Assembly: GCA_032768795.1 (NCBI GenBank)
Contig: CP136492.1
Coordinates: 1,798,001-1,862,000, forward strand
Origin: Tremella fuciformis
Lineage: Eukaryota; Basidiomycota; Tremellomycetes; Tremellales; Tremellaceae
Direction: 5' to 3'
Length of the DNA: 64,000 nucleotides
The position numbers were made by a program, and so were the translations under genes. Shown here in pieces: positions 35,043 to 48,525 of the stretch; the stretch's first letter is position 1, and each line of letters starts with the position of its first letter. The notes beneath the pieces are model-generated. The model was given only the letters and a program-made list of their open reading frames with translations, did not search any database and was not told the origin of the DNA.

Positions 35043-35510
35043 TAAGCACGCCATTGGCGATAACAACTCGCTGGAGATAGCACACCATGGCCTTCCTCTT
35101 TCCTGTTACGGTCAAAATCCCTCACTTCTTCGCACAAGCCTAATCTTGCGTCGACAGTACATAGATCTGATGCCCCTCCCCCCACATGTCTCGGGGCTCG
35201 AGTCCGGCATGAACTGAACTTTGTAGCCTCGTACATCCCCAACGATGTAAAAAAGGCAGAGTACATACTCCCCAGATCTCCAAAGATCCCATTTCCCGAC
35301 CACGCATTCCCAGAGATCCACGCAAACCAATTGCCACATGAGCCACTTGCATGAATGCCCGCGGAAATATCCCGTGGTCCTCCTCCATCCCAAGCGGCGA
35401 TCACCGCCGTTCGACGCGTCGAGCTAAATGACTTCTTTCTCTTTGCGCGACCAGGCCATCGCTTCACACGTCACCATACTCATATCGGACTTTGGGGACA
35501 CGCAGAGCTC
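35043..35510. promoter_or_regulatory. Upstream region of the CAF-1 gene
   Basis: About 470 bp lie between the transposon end and the chosen CAF-1 start. An in-frame upstream ATG exists at 35355, so a longer N-terminus is possible, but the intervening residues show no conserved feature. Confidence 0.4.
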
Positions 35511-38510
35511 ATGACGGCTCTGGTCATGGAACCGTCGAGGGCCCCGACGCCCATGACGCCCAACATGACACTCGCCAACCTCCCTTCTCCCTCCCCAGAG
35601 CACGCGAACTCTCTCAAGCGCAAGACCATTGATATGAGTGAGTGACCGTCTCGGCTGATGCGCGCATGAGATCACAGTTATCCCCGAGGTCACGACTTTG
35701 GCTCATCGGATCGAGTCCTCATCTCGATGAAGGGCTGACTCTCAGCTGACATTCCTTCCTCGCCCATCCGGACCGATGACAAGGAGAACAGTCGGGTGGA
35801 CAAGAAACCCAGAACAGTTGACGCCGACGCGCAACCTTTGGTCGAGGTGCAAGGGAGGAGATTGGTTTTTTCGCAGCCCAGTTTACCCAAAGCCATTCCG
35901 AAGCGACGTCAGTCTGAGCTCGACTATCCAGACTCTAAGGCTGATGGCCAGGTCAACTCCAATTTGAGGGCTTCTTGCTCGATGCAGAAGAGTCGGGCCA
36001 AAAGATTAAGACGATCCCCCTGGAGCACTGGTCTTTGGTTGCTATGTGTGGGCACGAGGCGTCAGTATGATGCAGTTCGTAAAGCCCTTCTGACGCTCAG
36101 CACATCGAGCACCGAAGCGGCCTTCGTCAAATATCTTCGTACCAGTCTCGCGACTAAACAGCAGCAAGGTTTGTGTTACGAATGTTCGCTCATGACGCAG
36201 GCTTAAACCCAGACCTGATCGATCCTGAGGCTTTGTCGGTAGTGATCCCACAACTGTTTACTTTCAGAAATTACGGCTTTCGGCTCGAGGACTTCTCCTC
36301 ATCGTCGTCAAAGAAGCTACCCGTCGCCTTGCAAATCCCTCGATGGGAGGTGATCGATCTCGCAGCTCATTTTCCTGCCGAACAATTGGACGTACTGCGA
36401 ACACGTCAGGCGGCGAGACAACGAGCACGGGAAGAGTGCATCCGTGTTCTGACGAACATGGATGACGTCGAGAGGATTGAGCTGCTCAAAGGCGACAAGG
36501 AGAAGACCGCGGCGAAGGAGAAACCGAGTGGCGCCGACGACGTCAGTGTAGCGCCGCAATCCTCCCAGCCCGCCGAACGAGAAGATACCCCACGCAGTCG
36601 ACGTGAAGGCACTGCTGCTACGACCATCTCCCGCCGGAGCATGTCTCCGCAAAGAAAGAAACTTTCACCCGAGGAGGAAGAGGCTCGCCGAGTGAAACTT
36701 GAGGAGAGAGAAGCCAGGAAAGCCGTTCAGGCAGAGAAGAAGGCGTAAGCAACCCTGTGCCAAGCCCTAACCGACTGACCGGCTAGGGCCAAAGAAGAGG
36801 AGCAACGCAGAAAAGAAGAGGCTGCACGGAAGAAAGAGCAGAGTCGATCCAAGCAGGTCAACCTCATGTCATCTTTCCTCAAAAAAGCTGCACCTCCACC
36901 GCTTCCGCTCTCTCGAGCGAGCCCGGTAGCTGGTCCATCATGTGTGTGCATCCGGCCGAGGCATGTTTGGCTGCTAATGCCTGGCAGCCAGACCCGCATC
37001 GACTGATGGATCTCCGGTCAAGCAGGTCAAACCCACTTATAGCGATTTTCAGCAGACATTCCGGCCCATCCAGGCCAAAGCGAATGTGGAGTGGGCTCCG
37101 ACGAATATATGGGCGACCGACCGCCGCAATCCGGACGAGGCTGTAGATGCGAGTAAGACAGCAACATCGTCACCGTCGTCATGGTCACCGGAAGGTATCT
37201 CAGACATCCGGCAAGCAATCTGCAGGGCTCACTTTTAGATTTCCTGGCAGATCACCTTCGTCGACACGGCATGTCTCCCGGCAAGCGCCGGCGGTCACGT
37301 CTACCAAAGGGACTCAAGTCTGGGCCGCTATTTGGCACTGTTGGTGATGCTTGGACGGCTTACCAGAATGCTGCGGATCCCCGCAAGATCCTGAGTCAGC
37401 TGCGAGATAAGTCGAGGTTCCCGTGGAAGACATTGGCATTCGATCAGCAAACTCGGCCACCGTACAGCGGCGAGTAGTCTCGTCGCGAAGCATATGACTG
37501 TACTGACCGGCAGGAACCTTCACTAAGAAATCTCTCGTGGTTGGGCCTCGCACGCCATTTGCTCAAGATCCGATCTTCGACTACTCATACGATTCTGGGG
37601 ACGAATGGCAGGACGACGAGGGGGGCGAAGATGTGGACGAGCCTGCCGAGGATGTAGAGATGGACTCTGATGACGGGGAAGACGAAGGGGAGTTCGATGA
37701 CTGGTTGGACGATTCTGAAGATACGGGATACGCACCGGCTTCAGTTGACGACTACCCCGTCGAGGGCCCAAAATTCGACCAGTCGCTCCTACCAATGAAG
37801 GTTGTGAAGAAGAGTCGCGATGTGTCGAAGAAAGTAGTCAAGATCACGCCCTACTGGCGCGGTCCTGAATGGGAGTCCAAGCTTGGTGCCGGTACGGAAG
37901 GCATGGAGCCTTACAGAATGCAGCTACTCAACCGCGAGTCTGCTGTCAAGTTCATTTTGTGCTCCGCTGATTAAGCAGAGACTCCCGACTCTTTCGATCC
38001 GTTCGTCTATGCGTCGGAGGAACCCGCACAGTCATTCACCGCGTCTTACACGACCGTGGCCATTGGACCCTGCTTGTCCGTGCGCTGCTTGCTCTCCTCT
38101 GAGCCACTCGCGACTGCCAAAAAGCCCAAGCCAGAGCCGGAAGTCCCACCAGCCGGCCCTTCCGAACCAATTGTCTCTGCGAGCACGGTCAAGCGCCCAG
38201 CCGTGAAGGTGGCTTTCCCTGAGACACATCTCGCAGAGCTATTCCGTCTGGTTGAAGGGGATACTCGAATCCAGGGCGACCTCGTCTCTTATCTGAAGGC
38301 GCATTTCGGCGACTTGACCACGAAGAGTGCCATCAAGCAGAAGCTGGAGGAAGCCACGGTTAGGGAAGGCAAGGGCAAGGAGAAGCGGTGGAAAGTTCGG
38401 CAAGAGGCATGGGCAAGTGACAGCCGTCGTTGCGTTGCTATCGGCTGACATGACAGGTTGCAGCAGGACTGGAGCCTCGGATCGAGGCGGCACTGCAGAT
38501 CAATTTTTAG
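35511..38510 (+). CDS. RLF2: Chromatin assembly factor 1 large subunit (p150/Cac1)
   Basis: CAF-1 deposits H3-H4 behind replication forks through PCNA. The start at 35511 (MTALVMEPSRAP) leads into LANLPSPSPEHANSLKRKT. After several introns come GFLLDAEESGQKIKTIPLEHW and a long charged KER-like helix (SPEEEEARRVKLEEREARKA; AKEEEQRRKEEAARKKEQ). A possible degenerate PCNA motif, KQVNLMSSFLKK, follows. The signature acidic block is clear: LAFDQQTRPPYSG, FDYSYDSGDEWQDDEGGEDV and a long Asp/Glu run. The C-terminal winged-helix-like part has LFRLVEGDTRIQGDLVSYLK and ends EPRIEAALQINF at TAG 38508-38510. Homology strongly prefers an intron at 37934-37978 with a GC donor (LLN to QTPDSFDPFVYASEEPA). 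One intron near 37200 is unresolved. Confidence 0.85.
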
Positions 38511-38657
38511 CACGGCATGACATCCCATATACACTAGCATTTTCGATACAAGCTCATGTTTTAGCGATTTCTGGACTCTGGCATTGGTGTGCATGTGCGT
38601 CTATGTGGTTTGTCATTCTCTTCTTTCTATTTGGCTTTCGGGCGATATGGCAGGAAG

Positions 38658-39563
38658 CTAGAGCATCCGCTTGTGAGGCCGCACGACGGCTGCCACGCCT
38701 GCCAAGGCTCTACCTTGGTCTCCCCTGCGCCGCGCGTATCGCTCAATCTCTTCGGCGTCCATATCACGGCGATACGATCCCGGCACCCGACTTCTGCGGA
38801 CGCTGTTGCGTTTATGCAAATCGCGCGGATGGAGTTTCTGGCGGTGTTCATAACTTCCAGGAATGATGATGCCTTTGGGCCGCTTTGGCTCTGCGAGGCC
38901 GCGCATGCCGATCCCAAGTCCGAACGGGGAGAGCTCGTCTATGTGCTCGTCGTCGTTGGCCCAAACCGCTGTCTCTCCAAGTACAGGTGACGCAGATGAG
39001 ACGGAGAGGCCAGAAGGAGAAGAGCCGAATCTGCCGAACGAGGCGAGGCGCAGGAGAGCAGGCCGGGGCAGGTGCTCGTATCGCATCCAAACGGACTTTT
39101 GGATGGGCATGCCGAGCAGCCCGAGAGGTCCACCGTACTGTGCGCCATGTGAGTTTGAGACCTGACCGTGGGAGATGGCGCCGGGTGAGTCTGGGTCGAG
39201 CAGCGGCGGGAGGGGGAAGGTGAGGCAGAACAGGATGAGTGTGGCTATGGCCAGCAAGAGCGCGTAGCGCGGTGGGCGGTCGCCCGTCCCTGCCCCTGTT
39301 TGAGATACGACGCTGCTGGGTCGGGTGCGGCGTTTATTCGAGGTGCTGGGGAACCTGAAGTATGTGGGAAGCGTCCACGGTGGTGGTGTGCCACAGGTGA
39401 CTGGTGCGGGCAGCGGCGAGGGCCCGAGAGGCACGGAGACGAGTGGGTCGATGTACGCGATGGGCTTCTCTTCGGTCGTCGACATGGACCGGGGAGGGGC
39501 GAAGAGGGAAGGGAGGATGAGTGGGCGCGGGGAGATGGGGCGTATGGTGGAAGGGTCGGACAT
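38658..39563 (-). CDS. Uncharacterised type II single-pass membrane protein
   Basis: A single exon of 301 residues starts at ATG 39561-39563. The first ~100 residues are Pro/Ser/Thr-rich and cytosol-like, ending in basic residues. One membrane segment follows (YALLLAIATLILFCLTFPL), then a ~185-residue domain with dibasic-rich helices near the end (EEIERYARRRGDQGRALAG). I recognise no family. Positive charge before the span predicts an outside or lumenal C-terminus. It lies tail to tail with CAF-1 (147 bp) and 323 bp upstream of the TSR3 stop, on the same strand as TSR3. Confidence 0.65.
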   Translation of the reverse strand: MSDPSTIRPISPRPLILPSLFAPPRSMSTTEEKPIAYIDPLVSVPLGPSPLPAPVTCGTPPPWTLPTYFRFPSTSNKRRTRPSSVVSQTGAGTGDRPPRYALLLAIATLILFCLTFPLPPLLDPDSPGAISHGQVSNSHGAQYGGPLGLLGMPIQKSVWMRYEHLPRPALLRLASFGRFGSSPSGLSVSSASPVLGETAVWANDDEHIDELSPFGLGIGMRGLAEPKRPKGIIIPGSYEHRQKLHPRDLHKRNSVRRSRVPGSYRRDMDAEEIERYARRRGDQGRALAGVAAVVRPHKRML

Positions 39564-39886
39564 GACTCTGTGAGACTGGTGAGAGTAAGTGCAGCTTTCT
39601 ACTGAAGGCTTGCTGGGCTTGCTGGGTCATGCTGCCTGACAGCCAGTAGATATATGCACGAGGCCCAGCCTGGCATTAGACTGCCTGGGAGCAAGAGCGA
39701 CTCGGTACTGGGCAACGTGGCCGATTGCGTATCGTCCCCAGTGAATGACAACAGGTGGAATGTCTCGGACGTAAGGCGTCTTGCTACTTTCGTCAATACA
39801 CGGTCATCGCCCCGCCGTGAGCATCACCGTGGGCATCAGATGTCTCATATGTCGTCCGGCTTCGACAGAGGTCACCGGGCGATAAT

Positions 39887-41145
39887 TCATCGTGCTGGAC
39901 CGTCCCCGTCCACCTCGCCTGTTCCTGTGGTCACAGAGACTTTGGCCAGGCCTTCTTGCAAGGCCAAGACGTCGTCCACTTCGTCCGCTTCGTCTTCGCT
40001 ATTGCTATATGGGGACTCGTCTCTTGTCACATGGTTCGGATTCTCCTTGAGCAGGTCCCCGTCATCCCACTCTTCTGCATTGTCAGCCATACGCTATCAT
40101 AGATAGTCGTGATCCGCCAAGACGCACGCATCTCCTTTTTGCGGCGGAGAGACTCCTCCTCCATCTCCTGCTGTATTGTCTCCTGCATCGCCTCGACCTC
40201 TTCGGCCGAGCGGCACTGCCTGTACCGTATTATCAGGTGCGAGTTCATCTTCCAGAACGCATGGCCCCATGAGAATTTCGCCAGTCTGCCACCGTCAGCC
40301 CCTGACGAGGACGAGAAGATGGTTAGACCACTGACAGCGTCTCGGCCCAGTCGTTGTGGCCTGTTATGTAGAATCCCGCTGCGAGCGCTTCGACGCAATT
40401 GAGCCGCCAGGGCTTGCCGTAGTTGACCGGGTTGGTGGCGATGAGGAAGGGCACTGCGCGTCAACATCCAGCCGCCGCCCTCAGGACCGATACTTACATA
40501 GCCGTTCGTTGGGCGACTTGATCTTCCCGAACGGCACTTCGTCCAGCCGTGCCCACGAGCACTCGACCACCGCCAGGCCGGAAGCCAGCACGATGTCCTC
40601 GTCCGCGGGGGATATCGGCTTCTTGCCTTTCGGTCTGACGTGTCAGCTTCGCATGGAAGATTCTGCTTTGCGGGCTCGTGACTCACGTCAGGACCACCCC
40701 TCTGAACCTCTGTCCCACGCGCATGCTCGTACATAGCCCGTGTCTTGACAGCTTCTTCCCCGAGCACCGTTTCGGATCACAGTGGTCAAAGTCCCACATG
40801 GCCACGGGCACCTTGATCGTGGCCGGCCCAGCATCCTCGTCGTCGCTCCCGTCATCATCTGACTCCCGCTCGCTACCGCTGCCAGAACCTGAAGCTGACG
40901 ATGAAGACCCTATACACTCAGTATTGTATCCCTCTCCGGGTGGGGTGCGTTTGCTGCTCACCTGCCTCGTCCCCGTCTATCGCCACGGGTCTGCTGAAGA
41001 TCTCGTCTTCGTCCTCAGGCGGCGGACCGACCCTCAGCGCTTTTTGCCGCCCCGAACCGCCACCGCGAGCTGCATGTCCCCCTCGTCCTCTTCCTCGTCC
41101 TCGAGCGGGCGCTTTGACATTCTTCTCCTTGCCCGGCTTGCCCAT
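39887..41145 (-). CDS. TSR3: 18S rRNA aminocarboxypropyltransferase Tsr3
   Basis: Tsr3 transfers the aminocarboxypropyl group from S-adenosylmethionine to the hypermodified pseudouridine of 18S rRNA during late 40S maturation. Exon 1 encodes a Gly/Arg-rich basic N-terminus (APARGRGRGRGGHAARGG). After an intron come PVAMWDFDHCDPKRCSGKKL and RVGQRFRGVVLT, then SPADEDIVLASGLAVVECSW, ARLDEVPFGKIKSPNERL, ATNPVNYGKPWRLNCVEALA and KFSWGHAFWKMNSHLI, all hallmarks of the family. A last intron joins KKEM to EWDDGDLLKENPNHV, giving the usual acidic tail, with TGA at 39887-39889. It is divergent from BPL1 with about 235 bp between starts. Confidence 0.95.
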
Positions 41146-41380
41146 CTTGCTGCTGCTATTGATGCTCGCGGCTGCACCGTTCGTTGAACTTTATGGTCCG
41201 GCCCGAGGCTCACGTGATCTCTTAACGGTGCGGTGCCTGGAATCGGCTTGGGGATGTCGATGCTCCGTGTACCGTCGAGTAGCAAGCAACTTTTCTGGTC
41301 TGTACAACAGCTTTCATCCACATTCGGGCTCAAGGAAGGGACACGGCCGGAACAGTTGTCGACGTCGACCGCCGCAAAAG

Positions 41381-43808
41381 ATGCCCGGTCCGTCAGCGTC
41401 GGCCCATCAGGTCCTCGTCTACTCCGGACCAGGAGTGTCAGCACTCTCCCTCTCGCACACCGTCCTCACCCTCTCCCTGCTGCTGCTCCCACACTACACC
41501 GTCCAGCCCGCATCGCCTCAGTTGCTCGCCTTAGAGCCTTGGGAACCGTCCTGTGCACTACTTGTCATTCCTGGCGGGCGCGACTTGCCGTTCGTAGACG
41601 AGCTGAGCGTCAAGACGAAGGTCACCCGTAGGATAAAACACTATGTGGAGGAAGGCGGGCGGTACCTCGGCATATGCGCCGGGGCGTACTTTGGCGCAGA
41701 GGAGGTCAGATTTGACCAAGGCGGGGGCCTAGAGGTAGTGGGCAAGCGAGACCTTGTGCGTAATTCATGGGGGCTAGCTTCGGCAAGACTGACTGGCAGG
41801 GCTTCTTTCCCGGTCCATGTGTCGGTCCGACATACCGAGGCTTCCAGTATGCTGCCGAGAGCGGCTCGAAGGCCGTCTCGCTCGTTTTGAACGGGACGAA
41901 GACCAAAGCGGTTGATCATCTCTATTACAATGGTGGCGGGCATTTCCCCATTGCCGGACCCTCGAGCTCCACCCAGGTCTTGGCCCGGCATACGGAGCCT
42001 TCGATTTCTGGTGATGAGAGCCCGGTCGCCGCGGTCCTTACTCGGAAAGGCAAAGGGAAGGCCATACTGTGCTCTGTCCATTTCGAATATCCCCTCAACG
42101 ACCCGCCCGCACGAGACGCCATCGACAAACTCTCGATCAAGCCTACATCGGAAGACCTTGAACAGTCAGAGAAGAATCGCATACAATGGGTGGAGGAGCT
42201 TTTAGAGCTTCTCGGTCTCGAACCACCAGGAAGGAAGAGAGACAGAGACTCGGAGCTCGCGGCTCTGGTCCAGAATGACGGGGAAGAAGATCCGAATCTC
42301 CTCCTACATCCCACCCATCCCTCGCCCATTTTTGCCTTGACTCATCCGGGCTTGCCAGAACTTTCAGCGACTTTGTTTGCCGACCCAGCACTAGCAGCGA
42401 AGCTGGTCGTCTCGAGCGACGGCACAAAGACTCTTCGTGACGCCAACGATGAAATACGAATCGTCGATGTATCCAGCATAGCAACTAGCGCCGGCCAGGG
42501 CGAGAATCTAACGACATACCTCGCAAAGCAGAGACGGGCGAAACCGGACTTGCTTGATGAGCCTCCATTGGGCAAGCTCAGTCTAGCGGACAGTCAGGAG
42601 GCGACCCCGCCCCAGCCTCCAGACTTCAACAAACTCCCAAAGACATTGCTCCTCCCGACCTCTGTCGAATACTCACCAGGATGGACGCCGTTGTTCAACT
42701 TCACCACATACTACACCGAGCTGGACGCCGTGCGCAAACGGGCCGGCCGGAAGACGCCAGTCTTACGCAATGGCCAAGCTACTCTCGGCGACTTGCTGTT
42801 CTACGCCGAGACCGTCACGAGCACTCAGACTATGTTGGATCGGTATGTCGACTCGATACAGTCGAGTTGCCAGTCTTGCTGATGAGCAGAAATCCCCTTC
42901 TGCTCACACATTTGCCGACTCCTCTTGCCTTTATGGCTTCCTTCCAGCTAACGGGGAGAGGACGGGGAAGCAATATTTGGCTGTCGCCGCCCGGATGCTT
43001 GCAATTTTCTATCCTCCTGGACCTGCCCTCGAGCATGTCTTCGAAATTGGTCTTCATCCAATATCTCACCGCACTTGCTGTGAGCGAGGCGGTAGACGAA
43101 GATGGGCGGCTTGGCGTCCGCATCAAATGGCCGAACGACATTTACGCGGAAGTGGAAGGCGTGGGAGGCACTCAAGTCGGTGGTGGGGTCAAGGGCAAGG
43201 CCAAATTGGGCGGCATATTGGTCAACACCAACTTCGTTGGCGGCAAGTGGCGTGTCGTCGTAGGTCAGTATCCCGTCATGCCTCCGGCTGGGACCGCACT
43301 AATCGCTTCAGGTTGTGGGATCAATACCCTTAATGCTCTGCCGACAACTTCCCTGGCTCAACTGCACTCCCTGTTGGCGGCTAGGACGCCGGAAAGGGCA
43401 CGCGAGACGCCGACGATTGAGAGCACTTTTGCCCGAATCATGCACTCTTTCGCTCAGAAATGGGAGCAGTTCATCGACGAAAAGGGTTTTAGAGGATTTC
43501 TGGAAGAGTATTACGGCCGATGGTTGCATACGTGAGTCCATACCTCTCTCGCTTACTTGACTGAACAACGCAGCGACCAAGAGGTTACGCTCACAACCGT
43601 CACGCCACACCAGAAATTGCGCATACATAGCATCACGCCCGATCACGGTCTGCTGCGCTGCAAGCCAATCAGCGAGAAAAAGGGGCTCACACCGCTTTAC
43701 ACCCGAGGCGACTTTGGGGATTCGCCGTCCAAGGAGGACTGGGTGGACTTGCAGCCTGACGGCAACTCGTTTGACCTCATGAGCGGACTGATCAAGCGGA
43801 AGACATGA
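41381..43808 (+). CDS. BPL1: Biotin-protein ligase
   Basis: The enzyme activates biotin to biotinyl-AMP and attaches it to carboxylases. The N-terminal half is the glutamine-amidotransferase-like domain of eukaryotic ligases (LVIPGGRDLPFVDEL, YLGICAGAYFGAEEV, DHLYYNGGGHFP). The catalytic BPL/LplA half has AETVTSTQTMLDR, LTGRGRGSNIWLSPPGCLQF (biotin/ATP loop), RIKWPNDIYAE with the catalytic Lys, and LGGILVNTNFVG. The final part (GLLRCKP, WVDLQPDGNSFDLMSGLI) matches the BPL C-terminal domain. Introns are short and canonical; the stop is TGA 43806-43808. About 770 residues, typical for fungi. Confidence 0.95.
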
Positions 43809-44494
43809 TGCAGGCGCTTGTCTTCGGATCTCGCTCACTTCTGACATGCCGAACACCGAGCTTAGACACGTCGGCGGTCGCACTCTACACTGCCGATGTC
43901 ACAGCTTTCGGAAGATTGATAATGTCGCTGAGATATCCAAGCAGTCCATTTATTTCCACAAGGGCTACGGATCTACGGACGCGTCCCAGCTTGACTGGGA
44001 GGCTCTGACACGGCGAGACATCCGATTCGTGTCTGGGACAGAGCTGTCTCTATTGGCATCATGTATTTAGTTTCAAGCCACCAGCTTGACAAGGTCTTGA
44101 TCGAGCTGTTGACGTCGTACTGACATGATCATCCCTGCGGTATTCATGCGAGGGCTTGCTAGGCGTCTTTGACTTATCCGAGCCGGCGATCTGCTCAGTC
44201 CGGTCGAGTCAGGTTGAAGCGTCCCTCGCGCTATTAGACGTCCCGCGCCAATGACTCAGGTGTCAGATGCAACATGAGGTCGGAGTATTGGGTCTCGCTG
44301 CGTTACAAGCGCGGGCCGTGAAACCCAATGTCCGAATTGGCCTCACCAATTCCATTTACACACTATCTGCCGCCATACATATTCTCTCTATGCTCTTTCC
44401 CGTGCGATGCTGCACGAATCAGCAATGTCCAGTCAGATCCGGTGCCCACCCGACTGGCTGAAAACATCTGATCCCCAGCTGTCTACCAATCCAC
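43809..44494. other. Intergenic between convergent BPL1 and hypothetical gene
   Basis: 686 bp without a supported gene. A 74-codon frame around 43846-44070 exists but has no motif and probably belongs to 3' UTR. No RNA gene or repeat is seen. Confidence 0.45.
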
Positions 44495-45811
44495 CTAGTC
44501 CTCAGTGAGGTCGATTGCCCTTGCTTCGGATGTGCCTATTTCCGTCTCGTGGTCGTTGGTGCGCCCCCCTCGCATGCGCTTGCGGAGTCTGGCGACCTCG
44601 GCCTCAAGCTCAATACCGCTTCTCTGCAGCTGAGAGCGCTGCCGACTCACCTCGAGAGCAAGTATCCGCTTCTTGGCGGCAGGACCGTCCAGTAGCGGTC
44701 CAAGCTCGACCTCGGTCTCGTCCTTGATGTCGACATCGACGTCTCGTAGGCCCGTGGGAGCTTCCTCGCTGGGGTCTGCAAGCTTCAGAGGCTGAGCGGA
44801 TGTGCAGAGAGAAATGCCTACCGCGCGGAATCACATCTGTCGCTTGCAAAATACGCTTTGATCGGTACTTACATGTCAATTGACATGTAAGAAAATGAGG
44901 TGAGTGCTCTGGCCTCACCATGAATACAGCCTTGACGGCATCCTTAATGGGATCGAAATACTCGAAATCGGTGAAAGTGGTGTCGTTTGGGGCTGCCGTC
45001 TTTTTCCCAGTTCTACCGGTGACGTGAGATTCTTTGACTTGCGCATGCCTACACATTCCGCTCACGCGACCCGCTGATCAACCAAGGACTGAAGTTTCAG
45101 TCAAGCTCCGAGCAATGAGCTCACCTTCTTCGCCTTCTCAGGCACTTCTTCAGTCGAGAGTCTCCCAGTCGGGCAAGGGCCCACATAGTTGTGTTTGGCC
45201 TTCCCAAGCATGAGGCTCAAACAAAGGCTTCCCAACTGTTCGAATTTGCGGCTGTCAGGAGGTAGTGGTAGGTCCATCACCTTCTATCGTGTCAGTAGCT
45301 CTTTAGAAACAGGACAGACACGCTTGTCACACCAATGTAGCGAATTTCAGCCGAGCTTGACGAACCCCAGCGGGAGTCTGTAAGCGAATGCTGTCTTGTA
45401 CCTTCGAGCGAGGCAGATTTCCGTTGTGCCACTTGTTCCATCTAATATCGTTGCCGTCCACGATATAATCTACAGATACATCGTGACTCGTGCTTGTTCT
45501 CGAGAGCGGCGGTTCTGTAACCATCTCAAATTCCTACCCCAGTCAGTCGCGAAAGCTAGGCAGAAGAGATATACCTCGCCGTCTGTCGCTTCCACGAAGC
45601 ATCTCAAGGTGATAGGTTCGGTATCTGTGGCGGGAATTGTCACAGTCTGGTACTCGTCTTCAGTCAGGACACACAGCACAGCGTAAAAGAACGGAGAGCA
45701 CCGAGTTTCTTGCCACCGCACCGGATCGAAGCCTGCCGACTCTTCAGATGCAGTCGATTGCCAAGAGGAAACACCCACCTCCCAACCCTCGAGAGGCGCA
45801 GGGAGTCTCAT
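44495..45811 (-). CDS. Unrecognised multi-exon protein with coiled coil and SIM-like tail
   Basis: I do not recognise the family. The start ATG 45809-45811 gives MRLPAPLEGWEVGVSSWQST, followed by a beta-rich domain (DEYQTVTIPATDTEPITLRC, SVDYIVDGNDIRWNKW). A middle exon reads VMDLPLPPDSRKFEQLGSLC; another has TTFTDFEYFDPIKDAVKAVF. The last exon, from about 44760 to TAG 44495-44497, encodes a coiled coil (AAKKRILALEVSRQR; GIELEAEVARLRKRM) and ends EARAIDLTED. IDLTED with acidic flanks fits a SUMO-interacting motif. Not all internal splice phases could be reconciled (near 45060-45120), so the model is approximate. It is probably nuclear, by inference from the tail. Confidence 0.5.
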
Positions 45812-46343
45812 CGATGTTGAGATCTCTTCGGTTGGTCAGGGAGGAAGACACAAGACGAAAGGAAGAGAGACGATGTTGAGATTACTCGACGATTGATGGG
45901 AACCCAAGATCTGTGCGCAACATGAAACGCCATCACCCGCTCGGACCATCTCCCATTATGCCTTCTGCCATCCTTCGCATCTAAAGCCATAATGCAGCAG
46001 CAGTCGGACATGATCAGAGTACGGGCACCCCAAGGCGGCGACGAGGACAGTAGAACAAGATAGCTGAGGGCAGAGCAAAAAAAAGCCGAGAAGAGGCTTG
46101 CAATCATGAGCCGCGGCAGGTGTGTATATTAGGTACTCGAGTGTTCGGGTACGATCTGAAATTGGAGCTTTTGTCTTCAGAATCCCATCTGGGAACGAAG
46201 CGCTCTCCGGTCAGCTCGGGGCAAGGCTATTACCAGGCAAACATTCGAGCCGTAGTCAGCGTAGCAGCAGGGCATCGGCCCGATTCTGACAGTGAGGCAT
46301 GTACCTATGCATGCACGGTGCATCCCTCGACACCATGCCTGCC
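45812..46343. promoter_or_regulatory. Upstream region of the hypothetical gene; FAL1 3' flank
   Basis: 532 bp between the start of the leftward hypothetical gene and the stop of leftward FAL1. No motif stands out. Confidence 0.4.
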
Positions 46344-48273
<1,930 letters not shown>

Positions 48274-48525
48274 TTTGGATCTGAATTGTCCTGATCTGTC
48301 TGCGTGATGTTTGCCTGTTCGTTGCACTACAATGCAGTAGGACTACTTGTAGTCAAGATGAGTTCTAGACTCTACTCGTACTCGTAGCCCAATCGCGGGG
48401 CCAGGGTGGCAAGAAGCGGACTTTGGCGGCGTTCACCGGTGTGGCATCGGTCACTCACGAGAGCTCACCGTTGTTCGTACTTTTCTAGTGGACATCATAC
48501 ATACATCAGACCAAACGTCGGCAAG
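48274..48525. promoter_or_regulatory. Bidirectional promoter FAL1 / SF3a60
   Basis: Only 252 bp separate the start codons of two divergently transcribed splicing-related genes, so their promoters must overlap. No specific element is assigned. Confidence 0.55.

Noticed and set aside
43846..44070. 74-residue ORF after BPL1
   Set aside because: No motif and immediately downstream of the BPL1 stop; best treated as 3' UTR.
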